This document shows, piece by piece, positions 53,645 to 56,293 of a DNA stretch of 56,293 nt. The notes beneath the pieces are model-generated. The model searched no databases. It saw only the letters and a program-made list of their open reading frames with translations, and was not told the DNA's origin. Position 1 is the first letter of the stretch. Each line of letters begins with the position of its first letter. This DNA is from Clostridium minihomine. Lineage in GTDB: Bacteria; Bacillota; Clostridia; Oscillospirales; Acutalibacteraceae. Location of the stretch: contig NZ_OEQH01000006.1 of the NCBI RefSeq assembly GCF_900240385.1, positions 1 through 56,293 of the forward strand. The letters run 5' to 3'. A program made the translations under genes and the position numbers.

Positions 53645-54097
53645 ATGATTGAGAAAAAAAGCAATTTTTCAAATGATGTCTGGAGTTGCTTTAATTGGAT
53701 TGATCCTATGATTTATAATGCTGAAAGATTATTGCAGGGATTTAATGAACATCACTTTGATAAAAGACCGGAGCTGTTTGAGAGAGATGCACAAGCTAAG
53801 ATTGATTTTATTTATAATTATGAATATATGCAGGTTCAACTTCTGACTATCAGTGATTTGTTATTTGAAATCAGATTAAAATGTGAATTTTTGAGTGGAA
53901 GAAAAGATAATCCAATAATTGCGGCACGAATTCGTAATGAGGCAGAAATACAAAGTTGGCTACAGGAACCTGAACCTCCCAAAATAGAAGCCGATAAATT
54001 GGAATCTAGAATCAATCTGCTGGGTGAAAAAGAGAGGTCGCTTATAGTTTCTTATTTAGAAAAATTATTAGAGGCGCAAAAAGATGGAGCTGCATAG
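53645..54097 (+). CDS. Unknown protein, 150 residues
   Basis: Not recognised. It contains long helices (for example NYEYMQVQLLTISDLLFEIR and GEKERSLIVSYLEKLLEAQK) and a Trp-rich N-terminal stretch (NDVWSCFNWIDPM). It looks soluble and possibly coiled-coil. The RBS is AAAAAGGAGATATAACTATT. It is the last gene before the terminator-like hairpin at 54118. Confidence 0.65.
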   Translation: MIEKKSNFSNDVWSCFNWIDPMIYNAERLLQGFNEHHFDKRPELFERDAQAKIDFIYNYEYMQVQLLTISDLLFEIRLKCEFLSGRKDNPIIAARIRNEAEIQSWLQEPEPPKIEADKLESRINLLGEKERSLIVSYLEKLLEAQKDGAA

Positions 54098-54117
54098 GGG
54101 ATCTAGATTCAACAAAA

Positions 54118-54145
54118 GGAGCGGTTAAAAGCCGCTCCCAATTTT
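54118..54145 (+). terminator. Terminator after the unknown gene pair
   Basis: GGAGCGGTT and AGCCGCTCC form a stem around TAAA, followed by CAATTTTATA. It is also a double copy of the dispersed element motif. Confidence 0.6.
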
Positions 54146-54294
54146 ATATTACGGCTTTGCTAAAAGATTTAGATTACTCTCAATGAAGCCCGCGGTACGA
54201 ATTTCGTATACCGACCCAATTCAAAAGGTTTGATGGTTGTTACCTAATCTGGATACATGATGCTAGTGGAGTCTCTTACGAAATTTAGGCTACA

Positions 54295-54540
54295 TTATTT
54301 ATTGTAGTTCTTCTGTGAGGTATTGTTGAGTTCACCCCTCATATACTTTAAAAACGCTACTTTGGGGAACTTTATTCTTACCTCCGAAACGATTGTAGGA
54401 AACTCGTAAGGCCGTTCTTTTTTAGCTATAGATAAATGAACATGGTCTCTAATATCTTGAGGGTGCATACCTAATACGGCAGCTATTTCAGACGGCACCA
54501 AAAATTCTCTTTGCAGAAATTCAATCTCTTTTAGTGTCAC
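54295..54540 (-). CDS. Small helix-turn-helix protein, Xis-like
   Basis: An 81-residue protein. FLVPSEIAAVLGMHPQDIRD looks like a helix-turn-helix; the later KFPKVAFLKYMRGE resembles the end of the protein at 52003-52296. The start is GTG at 54540 with AAAAAGGAGAAACATAAA. It is probably a DNA-binding regulator or excisionase of the element. Confidence 0.65.
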   Translation of the reverse strand: MTLKEIEFLQREFLVPSEIAAVLGMHPQDIRDHVHLSIAKKERPYEFPTIVSEVRIKFPKVAFLKYMRGELNNTSQKNYNK

Positions 54541-54856
54541 TTTATGTTTCTCCTTTTTACGTATGTTAGATGCTAGCCAATTTATATTGCCTTAGCAAAC
54601 AGATGTTATAATCACCTTTTCCATCACACCAATAAGCGTGTATCATGTCTACAAACTCTGTTTAAAGGTCCTTAAAATCTCAAAATAACTGTCCTACTTT
54701 TGTCGTACATTTGTCTTGTTTTTTTGTGCTGCTTTTGTGCTAACTCTGTGCTGTGTTTGCCATGTTTTTTGCTGTCACTTTGCTGTAGGACTTTTGTCCT
54801 ATAGGTGTCCGGACAATGTCCCGGTTTTGTTGTAACTGTGTGGTGATTTTGTGGTG
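54541..54856. other. Gene-free region with phased T-tracts and short palindromes
   Basis: About 315 bp with no gene. T-runs followed by GT or GC recur about every 11-13 bp between 54698 and 54828. Two palindromes, TAGGACTTTTGTCCTA and TGTCCGGACA, lie near 54786-54816. It may be a binding region for the small helix-turn-helix proteins on both sides, or a replication-type region. Confidence 0.5.
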
Positions 54857-55066
54857 CTATTTCTTCACTTTATTTTCCTCAATATAAGTTCGTAAATCAT
54901 CTTTAGTTACACGCCACTCTCCACCATGCTTGAAGGCTGGCAATACCCCATTACGAGAGAGCCTCTTTAAACAATCCACCGATGATCCAAGCAAAACCGA
55001 TGCATAAGGTAAATCGATAATTACAGGTACATTGTCCCAATCATACACATATTTCGTTCTTGCCAT
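54857..55066 (-). CDS. Excisionase-family DNA-binding protein
   Basis: A 69-residue protein of the helix-turn-helix 17/excisionase type: IIDLPYASVLLGSSVDCLKR, then GVLPAFKHGGEWRVTKDDLR and a basic end. In integrative elements this type directs the integrase toward excision or controls transcription. I chose the ATG at 55066 after ATGGAGGTACTT. Its partner integrase is broken. Confidence 0.8.
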   Translation of the reverse strand: MARTKYVYDWDNVPVIIDLPYASVLLGSSVDCLKRLSRNGVLPAFKHGGEWRVTKDDLRTYIEENKVKK

Positions 55067-55221
55067 AAGTACCTCCATGATTATATTAATGGTATACCAA
55101 ATGGCTACCAAACCTCAACCATAGCCACAAGTGATAACGTGCTTCTGTTTTAAGATACTGATGCAAAACTTATGTGCTGTATACTACTCTTCGCAACTAG
55201 CTGGGAAGAGCTGTCTCTACA

Positions 55222-55416
55222 TTACGCAAATGCTCTGGCTAATTGTTCTGCTGTTATAAAAGTATTGAGCCCTTTTCTCGCTATACTCCTAGAGCATACT
55301 CCCATAATCAAAGAGGCCTCTTTCTGAGTGTAAAGTAGTTTTTGAGGGTAGAGTTCATCTGCACGTTTTCTGATTCTCTCTAAAGTATCGCGATATAGTT
55401 TTTTTTCCTTAGGCAT
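55222..55416 (-). CDS. Small helix-turn-helix protein
   Basis: A 64-residue protein with a basic start (MPKEKKLYRDTLERIRKRAD) and a helix-turn-helix-like middle (YTQKEASLIMGVCSRSI). It ends at ITAEQLARAFA. The ATG at 55416 follows GGGGAGCAAAAA. It is likely a regulator of the element, similar in kind to the gene at 54857. Confidence 0.6.
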   Translation of the reverse strand: MPKEKKLYRDTLERIRKRADELYPQKLLYTQKEASLIMGVCSRSIARKGLNTFITAEQLARAFA

Positions 55417-55459
55417 TTTTTGCTCCCCATTTCATTCCCACAAGTTGGGAACAACATAT

Positions 55460-55621
55460 TTACTCGTAGGATACCATTTCAAAAGTGCTTTGCTGCCTTT
55501 CACACGCATAATACAACTCTATCAAAATTTGATCTAAGGCTTTTTGATCAGCTTCGGTCATTGGCTCTATGACGGTTTTCTTGCCAGTATGTAGATTAAT
55601 GTCAACAATTATAATACTCAC
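55460..55621 (-). CDS. Small protein of unknown function, about 50 residues, start uncertain
   Basis: An open frame of 53 codons from GTG 55621 with natural-looking composition (SIIIVDINLHTGKKTVIEPM ... STFEMVSYE). The ribosome binding site AAGAAGGAGG lies directly against or overlapping the GTG; in-frame ATT or ATA codons 5-8 bases on would be better spaced but are rare starts. I do not recognise the product. Confidence 0.4.
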   Translation of the reverse strand: MSIIIVDINLHTGKKTVIEPMTEADQKALDQILIELYYACERQQSTFEMVSYE

Positions 55622-55944
55622 CTCCTTCTTACTTCATCGGGTGGGGATAGATTTTGAGTAATTTTGGTATTTTAGATAAATCTTCAATGTTTTCCACAGT
55701 ATAGAATCAGATTCTTTTCTACATAATAAAAGGAAATTTGCAAATATTTTATCCCATTTTCTGGTTAAATAAGTTTTTATATTTTAAGTGGAATTCTTGG
55801 TCTTTATTTGGACGTTATTTGATCGTTATTATTGTGAAATAGGACTTAATAAGAATTAAGATTAATTTAGAAATGTGTTAAAAAACCTCATTAAACCTAG
55901 AGATTTTTAAAACTAGAATAAATGACTATAAGAAAATTCAGGCA
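55622..55944. other. AT-rich gap at the right end of the element
   Basis: About 320 bp, strongly AT-rich, with no gene. It is the arm region next to attR, where integrase and excisionase binding sites would be expected. Confidence 0.3.
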
Positions 55945-55993
55945 CTCATAACCCGAAGGTCGTCAGTTCAAATCTGGCCTCCGCAACCAAACA
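55945..55993 (+). repeat. Right attachment site (attR), tRNA-fMet 3' remnant
   Basis: Identical over 49 bp to 47730-47778. It contains the tRNA from the anticodon loop to CCA but no 5' half, so it is not a gene. Confidence 0.92.
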
Positions 55994-56002
55994 GGAAAAA
56001 AC

Positions 56003-56036
56003 CGTTGGAATTTATCCAACGATTTTTCTTTTTTCA
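56003..56036 (+). terminator. Former tRNA-fMet terminator
   Basis: CGTTGGA pairs with TCCAACG around ATTTA, followed by ATTTTTCTTTTTT. It lies just after attR and was probably the tRNA's own terminator before integration. Confidence 0.85.
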
Positions 56037-56041
56037 GTTCA

Positions 56042-56070
56042 GCCGTCGGCTATGCCGGTGGCTTTTTTTA
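56042..56070 (+). terminator. Second hairpin with T-run
   Basis: AGCCGTCGGC and GCCGGTGGCT pair around TAT and run into TTTTTTATT. No gene is visible in the remaining 56071-56293. Confidence 0.7.
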
Positions 56071-56293
56071 TTTGTTGCTTTTCAGGTTTCTTTTGTCATC
56101 CGTTCCCTTTTATCGATCAAATGATTGATTTCATATGATTTCCCTTCTTAAATTCGTAATCTTACATTTTTTCATTATTGGGGGAATTATACAATGAAGA
56201 AAAACGATTGAAACAAGGTGGGGGACTCTGGGCTATGATTATGGCTGTCGGAAAAAACATACAGCGTAAAGATGCGTGGAAAAAAGTAACTGG

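Larger units (their letters stand above)
49134..54138. repeat. Dispersed 9-bp motif AGCCGCTCC, nine exact copies plus two near copies
   Basis: Plus-strand copies lie at 49134, 51244, 51573, 52722, 53168 and 54130, and reverse copies (GGAGCGGCT) at 49474, 50672 and 50954. Variants GGAGCGGTT lie at 53130 and 54118. Every exact copy is preceded by A or T. Some lie in coding sequence (integrase, sigma, Fic, HIRAN genes), others in gaps. Chance would give far less than one copy in 5 kb. Confidence 0.8.

Noticed and set aside
55945-55993. A second tRNA-fMet gene
   Set aside because: Only the 3' part from the anticodon loop is present; it is the attachment-site copy.

Overview
The window looks like the chromosome of an anaerobic, low-to-middle GC Clostridia species (Bacillota), probably from the gut-associated Oscillospirales/Ruminococcaceae side. 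The reasons are strong Shine-Dalgarno sites (AAGGAGG), the order yigZ-dgt-dnaG-rpoD, a zinc-type L31 protein, an ethanolamine microcompartment cluster, BspA-type leucine-rich repeat proteins and a type I-C CRISPR system. No species can be named from the sequence alone.

Layout. 0.4-5.0 kb (+): the downstream part of an ethanolamine-utilisation microcompartment operon (eutM-eutN-eutH-eutQ-eutG-eutM-eutT). 5.2-10.8 kb (-): an AraC regulator, two half-ABC exporters and a DtxR-type metal regulator, which together look like an iron/siderophore-type transport unit; a DtxR-like palindrome sits at the AraC promoter. 10.9-21.7 kb (-): a complete type I-C CRISPR-Cas locus, cas3-cas5-cas8c-cas7-cas4-cas1-cas2, driven by a good sigma-A promoter and followed by an array of 34 repeats. 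22-30 kb: two secreted BspA-like proteins, a divergent cis-prenyltransferase, and an NMT1/SsuA-type ABC importer operon. 28.2-38.4 kb: a segment bounded by two copies of a 124-bp module (tail of a serine recombinase, terminator, 3' end of tRNA-Leu). Inside it is a serine recombinase gene split in two, and between its halves a TetR-controlled MacB-like ATPase, FtsX permease, HlyD adaptor and TolC-like protein. 38.6-47.5 kb: core genes (pyk, a VanY-like protein, rpmE, yigZ, dgt, dnaG, rpoD, an Rrf2 regulator, a GNAT acetyltransferase).

47.7-56.0 kb: a second integrated element, inserted into the 3' part of the initiator tRNA gene and bounded by a perfect 49-bp direct repeat. It carries a decayed tyrosine integrase, a phage-like sigma factor, a divergently arranged Cro/C1 regulator-Xis-like-Fic operon, a stand-alone HIRAN-like protein, several small helix-turn-helix proteins, an AT-rich split membrane gene at the left end, and about ten copies of a 9-bp motif (AGCCGCTCC) that I do not see elsewhere in the window.

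The most unusual items are a complete-looking transcription unit for a 26-residue peptide with 10 Cys and 7 Arg (30.60-30.79 kb), the dispersed AGCCGCTCC motif and Fic module of the tRNA-fMet element, the duplicated tRNA-Leu module whose terminator stems differ by compensatory changes, and a VanY-like protein in which a zinc-binding His is replaced by Tyr.
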